7,902 bases of DNA, taken from positions 1 through 7,902 of the forward strand of contig CAMVBO010000064.1 in the NCBI GenBank assembly GCA_947165745.1. Direction: 5' to 3'. Position 1 is the stretch's first letter. Every line of letters starts with the position of its first letter. Below are positions 1-6,447 of the stretch, one piece after another. The notes below the pieces were generated by a model. It saw nothing but the letters and a program-made list of their open reading frames with translations. It had not been told where the DNA came from and did not search any database. The stretch comes from an uncultured Clostridia bacterium (GTDB taxonomy: Bacteria > Bacillota_A > Clostridia > Christensenellales > Aristaeellaceae). A program made the translations under genes and the position numbers.

Positions 1-538
<538 letters not shown>

Positions 539-539
<1 letters not shown>

Positions 540-1234
540 TGCAACAGACCGGAAAAATCGCCCTGGACCCGCGCCTGTCGATGATCGCGCGCCTGGTCGG
601 CAGCTGTGAAACCTGCGCCGACATCGGGTGCGATCACGGCAGGCTCGGCGCGTTTTTGCTCCAGCAAAAACAGTGTCGGCGCGTGGTGCTGACGGACATT
701 TCCGCGCCGTCGCTGAACAAGGCCCGCGCGCTGATCGGAAACTTAGGGCTTGAAGATCGCGCGGCGTTTGCCGTGGGCAGCGGGGCGCTGGCGCTCGCCG
801 GTCCCGTGGACTGCGCCGTGATCGCCGGCATGGGCGGCGTGACCATCGCGGGTGTCATCCGCGAGGGCATGGAGAAGCTGGGAAACGCCAGGCTGATTCT
901 TCAGCCCAACGTGGCCGCGCCGCAGCTGAGGCAGGCGCTTTCAGCGTGCGATTACGAGATCTACGACGAACACGTCGCCCAGGACGGGCGCAGGAACTAT
1001 GTCGTCATCTGCGCAAGACCCGGTAAATCGGAGTATACCGAAATGCAGCAGGTCGTCGGCCCGGTGCTGCTGGCGCGGCTGCCGGAGGAATTGACGCCCT
1101 ACGCGAAATTCCGGCTGCGCGTGGCGAGGAAGGCGCTGACAGGGGCGCAGTCTTCCGGCGACCAGAGCCAGGCCGCGCCGCTGGAAAGGGAAATCGCCAT
1201 CTGGGAGGAGGTGCTGGCGTGTCCGCGACCGTGA
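539..1234 (+). CDS. trmK: tRNA (adenine(22)-N1)-methyltransferase TrmK
   Basis: This 231-residue class I SAM-dependent methyltransferase belongs to the TrmK/YqfN (COG2384) family, which makes m1A at position 22 of tRNA in the cytoplasm. Visible motifs are LSMIARLV near the N terminus, the SAM-binding loop ADIGCDHGRLG (27-37), the acidic strand-2 end LTDIS (51-55), AGMGG (96-100) and LQPN (121-124). AGMGG and LQPN are typical of the family. A helical C-terminal part runs from about 165 to 228 (YAKFRLRVARKAL). Length is normal. The start ATG at 539 overlaps the rpoD stop. The nearest SD-like stretch (AAGGA at 522-526) is rather far, so translational coupling to rpoD is likely. The 3' end overlaps the Nif3-like gene by 16 bases. 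The order sigA-trmK-nif3-like is the same as in Bacillus, which supports the call. Confidence 0.93.
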
Positions 1235-1980
1235 GACAGATACTCAAGCTCATCGACCAGATCGCACCGTTTGAACTGGCGGAGGCGTGGGACAACGTGG
1301 GCCTGCTGGCCGGGAACCCGGACGCTGAGGTGGACACGGTGCTCTGCGCGCTGGACATGAGCATGGACGTGCTTTCCGAGGCGAAGCGCCGGGGCGCCCA
1401 GCTGGTGCTGACCCATCACCCGATCCTGTTCCGTGGCCGGAAGAACCTGGCCGAAACGGACGGGGAGGGGCGCCTGCTGTGCGCGCTGGTCAGAAGCGGC
1501 ATTGCCATGATCGCCGCCCACACCAACTTCGACAACGCCAATCCCGGCGTGAACGACGCGCTGGCGGCGGCGCTGGGACTGAAGGAGATCGAAGTGCTGG
1601 AAGGCGGCATGCGCGTGGGCAAACCCGCACAGGGCAGCTTTAATCAGTTTGCCGATCACGCCGAGCGTGTGCTGGGCGGCCCGGTCCGCCGTTATGGCGA
1701 TCCTGGAAGGCGGCTGAGGCGCGTGGCCGTGCTGGGCGGCGCGGGGGAGGATTACGCAACGATCGCCCTGCAGGCCGGCGCGGACGCCTATCTGACCGGT
1801 GAAATGGCCTATCACAAGGCCCTGGACGCCGTGGACAACGGGCTGTGCGTCATGGAGGCGGGACATGCGGCTACGGAATATCCCGCGATTTCCGCGCTGC
1901 GCAGAGGTTTACAAATCGCTGCGGATGCGGTACAATATGATATATGCGTCTTACAGAGCGAGGCGGAACTCTTTTTCTGA
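1219..1980 (+). CDS. Nif3-like dinuclear metal center hexameric protein (YqfO/YbgI family), short form
   Basis: The product has 253 residues and the Nif3/DUF34 signature. Likely metal ligands are H66 and H67 in LTHHPILFRG, H101 and D105 in HTNFDNANPG, and H216 and E220 near the C terminus (EAGHAATEYPAI). The N-terminal EAWDNVGLLAG is also typical. Family members form toroidal hexamers with a two-metal site. The cellular role is not settled, and the common label 'GTP cyclohydrolase 1 type 2 homolog' is not proof of that activity. At this length it is the E. coli YbgI-like short form and lacks the PII/CutA-like insert of Bacillus YqfO. The start is GTG 1219: the SD GGGAGGAGG at 1203-1211 lies 7 bases upstream. 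A second GTG at 1231 overlaps the trmK stop but is too far from that SD. The 3' 80 bases also hold a promoter for the next gene and are more AT-rich than the rest. Confidence 0.94.
   Translation: MSATVRQILKLIDQIAPFELAEAWDNVGLLAGNPDAEVDTVLCALDMSMDVLSEAKRRGAQLVLTHHPILFRGRKNLAETDGEGRLLCALVRSGIAMIAAHTNFDNANPGVNDALAAALGLKEIEVLEGGMRVGKPAQGSFNQFADHAERVLGGPVRRYGDPGRRLRRVAVLGGAGEDYATIALQAGADAYLTGEMAYHKALDAVDNGLCVMEAGHAATEYPAISALRRGLQIAADAVQYDICVLQSEAELFF
1908..1936 (+). promoter_or_regulatory. Sigma-A-type promoter inside the Nif3 gene, upstream of the DUF164 gene and rnpB
   Basis: TTTACA at 1908-1913 and TACAAT at 1931-1936 are separated by exactly 17 bases. An AT-rich stretch (ATGATATAT) follows, and transcription should begin near 1943. 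That gives a leader of about 50 bases before the DUF164 start codon. The hexamers match consensus at 5 of 6 positions each. I see no other convincing promoter before rnpB, so this one may also feed the RNase P RNA. Confidence 0.7.
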
Positions 1981-1995
1981 TGGAGGGATTTGGAT

Positions 1996-2706
1996 ATGCA
2001 GTTGGATACCCTGTGGAAGTTCATGCAGGTGGACATGGAGGCGGACAAGTTTGAAAACCAGATGCGCCAGTCTCCGAACCGCCAGAAGCTGGTGAAGGCC
2101 CGCGACTTCCTGAAGGATCAGCAGGCGAACATGAAGAAGCTGGAAAACGATATCGCCGGGATGCAGGATCGCCTGGAGGCTGTCGAGGACGAGGCCGCGC
2201 GCCTGGAGAAGGTGCTGGAGGGCCTGACCGAGACCTTTGAGAACAACCCGCCCGCCAATGCCGAGGATGCCCAGAAGCAGGCCGAGTCCGTGGCCAAGCT
2301 GCTGGACACCCTGCAGCACTATGAGGCGGAGCTGACCAAGATGCGCAAGGACGCCGACACCAAGGACCGCCAACAGAAGGAGATCCGCGTGCGCGCCGCC
2401 AAGACCAAGATCGAATTCGATCAGCTGAAGGTGGAGTACGACCAGGAGTTCAAGGCCGACACCGCCAAGCTGCAGGAGATGCGCGCCAACACCGAGGTGG
2501 AGGCCAAAAAGGTGGACGCCGGGCTGCTGGCGAAGTATCGCAGCATCAAGCAGCACTGCACGCCGCCCATGGCCAAACTGGTGAACGGCCAGTGCAGCGG
2601 ATGCTTCATGTCGCTGCCCAGCGCCACGCTGCTGGACATCAAAAACGGCGATCGGATCGTGGAGTGCGACAACTGCGGCCGCATCCTCTACGATACGGGG
2701 GAATGA
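1996..2706 (+). CDS. DUF164/COG1579 coiled-coil protein with C4 zinc ribbon
   Basis: The product has 236 residues. Residues about 10-180 are a long charged helical region rich in K, E, Q, A and L, with heptad-like spacing, predicted to form a coiled-coil hairpin. The C terminus is a zinc ribbon with two CxxC knuckles: C200/C203 (GQCSGCFMSLP) and C224/C227 (VECDNCGRILY). This layout is the COG1579 family, called a predicted nucleic-acid-binding zinc-ribbon protein; its function is not established. Start choice: a TTG at 1990 is in frame, but the SD GGAGGGA (1982-1988) is only 1 base from it and 7 bases from ATG 1996, so ATG is preferred. It lies 15 bases after the Nif3 gene, behind the promoter at 1908-1936, and directly before rnpB, an adjacency also seen in other Clostridia. 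No signal peptide or membrane segment is seen. Confidence 0.9.
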   Translation: MQLDTLWKFMQVDMEADKFENQMRQSPNRQKLVKARDFLKDQQANMKKLENDIAGMQDRLEAVEDEAARLEKVLEGLTETFENNPPANAEDAQKQAESVAKLLDTLQHYEAELTKMRKDADTKDRQQKEIRVRAAKTKIEFDQLKVEYDQEFKADTAKLQEMRANTEVEAKKVDAGLLAKYRSIKQHCTPPMAKLVNGQCSGCFMSLPSATLLDIKNGDRIVECDNCGRILYDTGE

Positions 2707-2721
2707 GTACATAACCTCACA

Positions 2722-2739
2722 GCCATGGTTCGCCGTGGC
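2722..2739 (+). other. Small hairpin with TTCG loop between the DUF164 gene and rnpB
   Basis: GCCATGG and CCGTGGC pair over 7 positions (one G-U as RNA) around a TTCG loop. There is no T-run after it, so it is not a standard intrinsic terminator. It sits in the 43-base gap before the RNase P RNA 5' end. It could mark a processing site or protect the upstream mRNA end. That role is inferred. Confidence 0.4.
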
Positions 2740-2749
2740 CATACCGATT

Positions 2750-3126
2750 GAAATTGTGAGGGCGCCAGACGGTCGCAGGCGCGTAAGCGCTTGAGGAAAG
2801 TCCGAGCACCATAGGGCAGGGTGCCGGTTAACTGCCGGTGGAGGCGACTTCAAGGAGAGTGCAACAGAGATATACCGCGAACCTCCCCTCGGGGAGGCGC
2901 AAGGGTGGAAAGGCGAGGTAAGAGCTCACCCGCGGCCTGGCGACTGGTCCGCGCTGTAAACCCCACCTGGTGCAAGATTGATAGGGAAGCATGAGCGCCC
3001 TTCGGGGCGGCTCGGCGGCGGCCCGTCGCGCTTCCGGGTAATCGCTTGAGCCTGCTGGCAACCGCAGGCCCAGATAGATGATCGTCCAATACAGAACTCG
3101 GCTTACAGACGCCGCTCACAATTTTC
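2750..3126 (+). ncRNA. rnpB: RNase P RNA, bacterial class A (rnpB)
   Basis: This is the catalytic RNA that removes 5' leaders from pre-tRNAs. Universally conserved segments appear in order. GAGGAAAGTCCGAGCACC (2793-2810) is the P4 5' side, followed by the core stretch AGTGCAACAGAGA around 2858-2870. The P11/P12 region GGGTGGAAAGGCGAGGTAAG begins at 2903 and closes with AGCTCACCC. The L15-type loop is GTAAACCCCACC, followed by GCAAG and ATAGGG. AGATAGATGATCGTCC begins at 3072, and ACAGAACTCGGCTTA is the P4 3' side. The ends are set by helix P1: GAAATTGTGAG starting at 2750 pairs with CTCACAATTTTC ending at 3126 (one bulge), continued by GGCG with CGCC. The P10-P12 and P15-P17 layout is class A rather than the Bacillus B type. 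The L15 loop reads TGT instead of GGT at 2955-2957 (see findings). A terminator follows 5 bases downstream. Exact mature ends are approximate. Confidence 0.96.
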
Positions 3127-3131
3127 ATTAT

Positions 3132-3160
3132 AAAGGCGCTGCCATTGGCAGCGCCTTTTT
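3132..3160. terminator. Intrinsic terminator of rnpB, probably shared with the convergent ruvX-DUF1292 operon
   Basis: A perfect 12-bp stem AAAGGCGCTGCC / GGCAGCGCCTTT with an ATT loop is followed by further T residues on the plus strand (a run of five T to 3160). Read leftward, the same stem is preceded by A residues and followed by TTTATAAT, so it can also stop leftward transcripts. The 105 bases between it and the DUF1292 stop hold no gene I can support. Confidence 0.9.
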
Positions 3161-3265
3161 CTTGCTCCAGCGACTCACCTGGGGTATCGGCGGCAATATA
3201 GCCCCGATTTCAATCGTGCCCGGCGACATGGGCGGCAGGGGAAGCAGGCCCCCGGCCACAAACGC

Positions 3266-3562
3266 TTACTCGTCCGCCTCGGCGATTTCCAGGTACTTCT
3301 CAAACACCGTGTCCAGCTCGGCGTCGTCCTCCACGGTGGCGTACACGTCGTTGCCCTCCGCGTCGGTCTCGATGCGCAAGATCACCAGTTCGTCCTCGCC
3401 GACATCCTCCATCTCGTCCACCGGCACCAGGCAGATATAGGGCTTGCCCTCGTGCTCCAGCGTCATCAGGTGTTCAAAGCGCACGGCCTGGCCGTCCTCA
3501 TCCACCAGTTCCACGATGTCCTCGCGCTCCATGTCCAGATCGTGATTCATGTTCTCGCTCAT
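3266..3562 (-). CDS. DUF1292 family protein (YrzB-like), probable internal start within the RuvX frame
   Basis: The 98-residue acidic protein has the DUF1292/YrzB pattern: DIVELVDEDGQAVRFEHL, a middle GKPYICLVPVDE, then DELVILRIETD and a C-terminal VFEKYLEIAEADE. Function is unknown for the family. It is a small soluble protein commonly encoded just after ireB and ruvX in Bacillota. Start: ATG 3562 has an ideal SD (AAAGGGAG, 3571-3578) 8 bases upstream, in a short AT-rich stretch that looks like an intergenic spacer. This suggests it is made as a separate protein even though the ruvX frame is open through it. Stop TAA is at 3266-3268. It is the last gene of the leftward block before the shared terminator. 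Confidence 0.85.
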   Translation of the reverse strand: MSENMNHDLDMEREDIVELVDEDGQAVRFEHLMTLEHEGKPYICLVPVDEMEDVGEDELVILRIETDAEGNDVYATVEDDAELDTVFEKYLEIAEADE

Positions 3563-4015
3563 ATGCCATACTCCCTTTAACTCTATTTTAGTCGATAGAT
3601 CCTCTTTCCAACCGCCCGCGTCCATGAAGCCCTGCAGGATGTAGGTGGCCGCCAGCTGGTCGATGTAGTCCTTGCGCTTTTGCCTTCCCACGTCGGCCTC
3701 CAGCAGGACGCCCCGGGCCTGCCGGGTGGAGAGCCGCTCGTCCTGAAAGCGCACGTTCAGGCCCTTTTCGATCAGCACCTGCGCGAACGCCCTGGACCGC
3801 TGGGCTTGAAATCCCTCACTGCCGTCCATGTTCAGCGGCAGTCCGCACAGCACCCGGTCCGTGTCGTATCGCGCGCATAGCTCCAGCACCCGCTCGGCGT
3901 CCTTTGTGAAGCCCTTGGTCCAGATGGTTTCAACCGCCTGCGCCGTGATGTCCAGCGGGTCGGTGACGGCCACGCCGATGCGCTTTTCGCCGATGTCAAG
4001 ACATAGCACTCGCAT
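3266..4015 (-). CDS. ruvX: RuvX/YqgF putative Holliday-junction resolvase, frame continuous with DUF1292
   Basis: Residues 1 to about 136 are a complete RuvX/YqgF domain with an RNase H-like fold. Members are described as putative Holliday-junction resolvases, and E. coli YqgF also acts in 16S rRNA 5' processing. Acidic residues are in place: D7 in LDIGEKRIGVAVTDP, D92/E93 in FQDERLSTRQA, and D119 in KDYIDQLAATYILQ. RLSTRQA and GLPLNMDGS are also typical. The normal family size is about 140 residues. Here no stop occurs after the domain, and the frame runs through a 15-residue linker into a full DUF1292 domain (152-249), giving 249 residues. Start: ATG 4015, with SD AAGGTGG (4023-4029) 7 bases upstream and the preceding gene's stop 2 bases away. 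The frame is open further upstream to 4165, but that part overlaps the ferredoxin codons and is not real. Either a true fusion or two proteins with a lost stop codon or an indel. Confidence 0.88.
   Translation of the reverse strand: MRVLCLDIGEKRIGVAVTDPLDITAQAVETIWTKGFTKDAERVLELCARYDTDRVLCGLPLNMDGSEGFQAQRSRAFAQVLIEKGLNVRFQDERLSTRQARGVLLEADVGRQKRKDYIDQLAATYILQGFMDAGGWKEDLSTKIELKGVWHMSENMNHDLDMEREDIVELVDEDGQAVRFEHLMTLEHEGKPYICLVPVDEMEDVGEDELVILRIETDAEGNDVYATVEDDAELDTVFEKYLEIAEADE
3571..3578 (-). promoter_or_regulatory. Ribosome binding site for DUF1292 inside the ruvX frame
   Basis: AAAGGGAG on the minus strand lies 8 bases before ATG 3562. It matters because the upstream ruvX frame has no stop here. 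The site argues for independent initiation of DUF1292. The bases just before it (ACTAAAATAGAGTT) are AT-rich and contain stops in both other frames. Confidence 0.75.
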
Positions 4016-4017
4016 GT

Positions 4018-4962
4018 TCACACCACCTTGATGCAGAATTGCGGGCAGGCCCGCGCGCAGTAGCCGCAGAATACGCACTTGTCGGAATCCACCCGCGCGC
4101 GCCCGTCCACGATTTGGATGGCGTTTTGGCGGCACCGCTCGGCGCACTTGCCGCAGCCCTCGCACCAGTCGTGCACCATGACGTGCCGCTCCCGGTGCCG
4201 CAGGGCCTCCAGCCGGTCAAACGCCGTCGGATCGCCCTCGAACATGGCCACATCCGCGTCGATTTCCTCGATGCTCTGCATGCCGATGGCGATGGAATCC
4301 AAAAGCGGGCTGCCGAGCGCGTATTCCAGCGCGGCGCGGCTGGATCCGATCAGGTGCCCGCCGCCCAGGGGCTTCATGGCGAAAATGCCGATGCCCCGAG
4401 CGCGCGCCGCCTCAATGGCGGCCTCCATGTCCTGGCGGCTGCCGTCCTGGATGCCGATGCCCCCGGCGTTGATCAGCGGGTGGATCACATCGATCATGCC
4501 AAACCTGGGCACGGCCTTCACGCAGGCGACGAAGTGGGTGCTGACGCCCACCGCGCCGATGTGCCCTTTTTCCCTTTGCTCCGCCAGGTAGACGAGCGCC
4601 TCCTCATGGCCTCGCAGGGTGTACAGGCTCTCCTGCTCGTGGAGCATGAACAGATCCACATAGTCCCGGCCAATGCCGTTGAAGGCCCGCTCCAGCGCCG
4701 CCTGGGCCGTCTGCCGATCCCAGCAGTAGGCCTTGGTGCTGATCACGTAGTCCGGCGCGTCCTTCAGCGCCAGCCTGATGTGGGGATAGGTGCCGTACAG
4801 GTCGGCGGTGTCCAGGAAGCGCACGCCCTTTTCGTAGGCGTGCACCAGCAGCCGCGCGCCCGCCTCCGGCGTCATGTTGCGCTGCAGGGGCGACATGGTC
4901 AGCGTGCCGAAGCACATCCTGGACACCGTCAGGCCCGAGTGGCCAAGCTTGTTCATCTGCAT
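4018..4962 (-). CDS. Aldo/keto reductase with C-terminal 2[4Fe-4S] ferredoxin domain
   Basis: The product has 314 residues. Residues 1 to about 245 form the aldo/keto reductase TIM barrel. NKLGHSGLTVSRMCFGT starts it, and the catalytic tetrad is visible: D51 and Y56 in DTADLYG, K77 in STKAY, H108 in MLHEQ. Later barrel pieces are IGAVGVSTH and GIFAMKPLGGGHL. Residues about 265-310 carry two ferredoxin knuckles: C267/C270/C273 with C277, and C296/C299/C302 with C306, enough for two [4Fe-4S] clusters. This matches the COG1453 'oxidoreductase of the aldo/keto reductase family with ferredoxin domain', found mainly in anaerobes. Substrate is unknown, and electron transfer between the clusters and a nicotinamide site is inferred. 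The start is ATG 4962 (MQMNKLG); M3 at 4956 is an alternative, and no strong SD precedes either. Its stop lies 2 bases before ruvX, so the two are co-transcribed. Confidence 0.92.
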   Translation of the reverse strand: MQMNKLGHSGLTVSRMCFGTLTMSPLQRNMTPEAGARLLVHAYEKGVRFLDTADLYGTYPHIRLALKDAPDYVISTKAYCWDRQTAQAALERAFNGIGRDYVDLFMLHEQESLYTLRGHEEALVYLAEQREKGHIGAVGVSTHFVACVKAVPRFGMIDVIHPLINAGGIGIQDGSRQDMEAAIEAARARGIGIFAMKPLGGGHLIGSSRAALEYALGSPLLDSIAIGMQSIEEIDADVAMFEGDPTAFDRLEALRHRERHVMVHDWCEGCGKCAERCRQNAIQIVDGRARVDSDKCVFCGYCARACPQFCIKVV

Positions 4963-4995
4963 AGTCTTTGTAAGTTCTGCGGTCTGTGATACGCC

Positions 4996-5029
4996 ACAGG
5001 GCTGGAAATAACCGTATTTCCAGCCCTGT
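4996..5029. repeat. Perfect 15-bp inverted repeat in the ireB-aldo/keto reductase gap
   Basis: ACAGGGCTGGAAATA (4996-5010) is followed by a 4-base loop and its exact complement TATTTCCAGCCCTGT (5015-5029). Neither side is followed by a T-run, so it is not a standard intrinsic terminator. On the minus strand its upstream end overlaps a perfect TTGACA hexamer (5027-5032). It could be an operator, an mRNA-stabilising or attenuating hairpin, or a tail-less terminator after ireB. Confidence 0.8.
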
Positions 5030-5064
5030 CAATGTTCATGGAGATGCTGCAAATGCCGCGCGGT

Positions 5065-5340
5065 TCAGTCCTGCAGGTCCTTGTCGTGCTGCACGACGTA
5101 GAAGCGCACGAACTCCTCCAGCAATTCATCCCGCTCCAGCCGTCGAATCAGCGAACGGGCGTTGTTGTAGCTGGTTATGTAGGTGGGGTCGCCGGAGATG
5201 ATGTAGCCCACCATCTGCATGATGGGATCGTGCCCCTTGGCTTTCAGCGCCTGATAGACCACCTCGATGATCTCAGCAGCCGATTCCGGGACATCCACGA
5301 GGCTTTTGAAGTGTCTCGTCTCATCCAATTTGCTGTTCAT
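5065..5340 (-). CDS. ireB: IreB family regulatory phosphoprotein (UPF0297, YrzL-like)
   Basis: The 91-residue product has the strongly conserved UPF0297 core: [56 protein letters not shown] (about 28-82). In Enterococcus faecalis, IreB is a small cytoplasmic protein phosphorylated on N-terminal threonines by the PASTA kinase IreK, and it tunes cephalosporin resistance. Here the N terminus [11 protein letters not shown] keeps the DET threonine (T8). Start: ATG 5340 has GGCGG/AAAGG 6-9 bases upstream (5347-5354). The frame is open up to 5409, but that extension crosses the promoter and does not resemble the family. Its own promoter lies at 5381-5409. Neighbouring ruvX and DUF1292 homologues form its usual gene block in Bacillota, but here an aldo/keto reductase gene stands between ireB and ruvX. 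No kinase gene is in the window. Confidence 0.93.
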   Translation of the reverse strand: MNSKLDETRHFKSLVDVPESAAEIIEVVYQALKAKGHDPIMQMVGYIISGDPTYITSYNNARSLIRRLERDELLEEFVRFYVVQHDKDLQD

Positions 5341-5380
5341 AGCGCACCGCCTTTCCAGCCCAGCATTTACATTCAAAGTC

Positions 5381-5409
5381 ATTATAGCACATAAACGCCA
5401 AAAGATCAA
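5381..5409 (-). promoter_or_regulatory. Strong sigma-A-type promoter for ireB
   Basis: On the minus strand, TTGATC (5409-5404) is followed after 17 bases by a perfect TATAAT (5386-5381), preceded by an extended -10 TG (TGCTATAAT). Transcription should start near 5374, leaving a 34-base leader before the ireB ATG. The -35 element contains the TGA stop of the upstream AI-2E gene. The region is clearly AT-rich against its GC-rich surroundings. Confidence 0.85.
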
Positions 5410-6440
5410 ATGTTTTCATATTTTTGAACAAAAACTCTAAACAGTGTTCGGGTCGTCATCATCGCGGGCAGCGCCAAGAGCATGCCAAGTACCCCGCCGA
5501 GCCGCGCCCCGCCATAGATGCCCAGAAGCACAGCCGCCGACGAAAAGCCGGTGAGGCTGCCCATGACGCGGGGGGAGATCCAGCTGCCGTCCAGCTGCTG
5601 CACCACGACCAGCGCAGCCGCCGTCAGCGCGGCTTTCTGCCAGCTTTCCGTCAGCGCGATCAGCACCGCCGGCACGCCGCCAATGAACGGGCCGAAGTAG
5701 GGGATCATGTTGAGGACACCCACCAACAGCCCAAGCACAAGCGCGTTACGCACGCCCACGATCGCCAGCGCCGCCACGGCCAGAGCCGCCACCGCCCCGG
5801 CGATCATCAGCTGGCCCTGCAGATAGAGCCGGAGCTCCCGTGAAGCGGCGCTGGCCATGCGCACCGCCGTTACGCGCCAGGCCTGGGGCATCAGCAGCTC
5901 CAGCCGCAGCAGCAGCCGGTCCCGGTCTCTCAGGAAGAAATAGGCCAGCACCGCCGCCATGGAAAGCTTCCCGGCCACATCCGCCAGGTTGGCCGCGAAG
6001 GTGATCGTGCCGCCTGCCAGAACCGTCGCGAAGCCTTGCAGCGCGCTGAAATCCATTCCCGGCAGCCGGACGCCCGGCAGACGCTGTTCCAGCCACAGTC
6101 TCGCGCCGGCCAGCCAGCTTGAAGCGGCGGACACAATGCCGGGCAGCGTTCGCGCCAGGTCCGCCATTTCCCGAAGCAGCGCGGGCAGCAGCAGCCAGAG
6201 CCCACCTGCCAGAACGGCCAGGACGGCCAGCAGCGCCGCCAGCGCCGCGGCGGGGCGGGAAAGCCGCTTTTCAAGCAAATTGGCCAGCGGCGCGACCACA
6301 AAGCACGCCGCCGCAGCGCCAAGGATCAGCTCCGCCACCTGGGCTATTGGGCGCCGCAGCAGGACAACGACGGCGACCGCTGCCAGAACGGCGCCGAGGA
6401 TTGCCCACCGGCGCCGGTTGGGTTCGATTCGCAACTGCAT
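5406..6440 (-). CDS. AI-2E family transporter / YrrI-like polytopic membrane protein
   Basis: The 344-residue hydrophobic protein has about eight predicted membrane segments: roughly 12-28, 33-55, 64-86, 155-170, 212-230, 232-262, 268-282 and 300-325. The family signature [20 protein letters not shown] spans 244-263, and [14 protein letters not shown] (281-294) matches the second conserved block. Residues 87-150 form a soluble loop, as is usual. Family names come from E. coli TqsA (autoinducer-2 export), but members also include ion antiporters, so the substrate here is unknown. In Bacillus the homologue YrrI is encoded next to alaS-yrzL-yrrK-yrzB; here it directly precedes ireB. ATG 6440 lies 7 bases after the PRC-frame stop and 12 bases after the YtxH-like stop. 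The SD is weak (TAGG), so translational coupling is likely. TGA is at 5406-5408. Confidence 0.92.
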   Translation of the reverse strand: MQLRIEPNRRRWAILGAVLAAVAVVVLLRRPIAQVAELILGAAAACFVVAPLANLLEKRLSRPAAALAALLAVLAVLAGGLWLLLPALLREMADLARTLPGIVSAASSWLAGARLWLEQRLPGVRLPGMDFSALQGFATVLAGGTITFAANLADVAGKLSMAAVLAYFFLRDRDRLLLRLELLMPQAWRVTAVRMASAASRELRLYLQGQLMIAGAVAALAVAALAIVGVRNALVLGLLVGVLNMIPYFGPFIGGVPAVLIALTESWQKAALTAAALVVVQQLDGSWISPRVMGSLTGFSSAAVLLGIYGGARLGGVLGMLLALPAMMTTRTLFRVFVQKYENI

Positions 6441-6447
6441 GGCGCGC

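Noticed and set aside
1099..1866. 255-codon minus-strand frame opposite trmK and the Nif3 gene
   Set aside because: Shadow frame with no family pattern and no SD; the plus-strand genes are certain.
1951..2853. 300-codon open frame on the minus strand opposite the DUF164 gene and the rnpB 5' end
   Set aside because: Shadow of a coiled-coil gene (L/H-rich), and it runs into a structural RNA gene.
3161..3265. 33-codon minus-strand ORF between DUF1292 and the terminator
   Set aside because: No SD, no recognisable motif, and it runs into the terminator stem.
4016..4165. 50-residue N-terminal extension of RuvX
   Set aside because: It overlaps the ferredoxin cysteine codons in another frame. RuvX proteins start at the MRVLCLDIG methionine, which has its own SD.
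4039..4989. 316-codon open frame on the plus strand opposite the aldo/keto reductase
   Set aside because: It mirrors a well-supported gene; in GC-rich DNA the opposite strand is often open. The translation has no recognisable domain and is rich in H, R, A and V as expected of a shadow.
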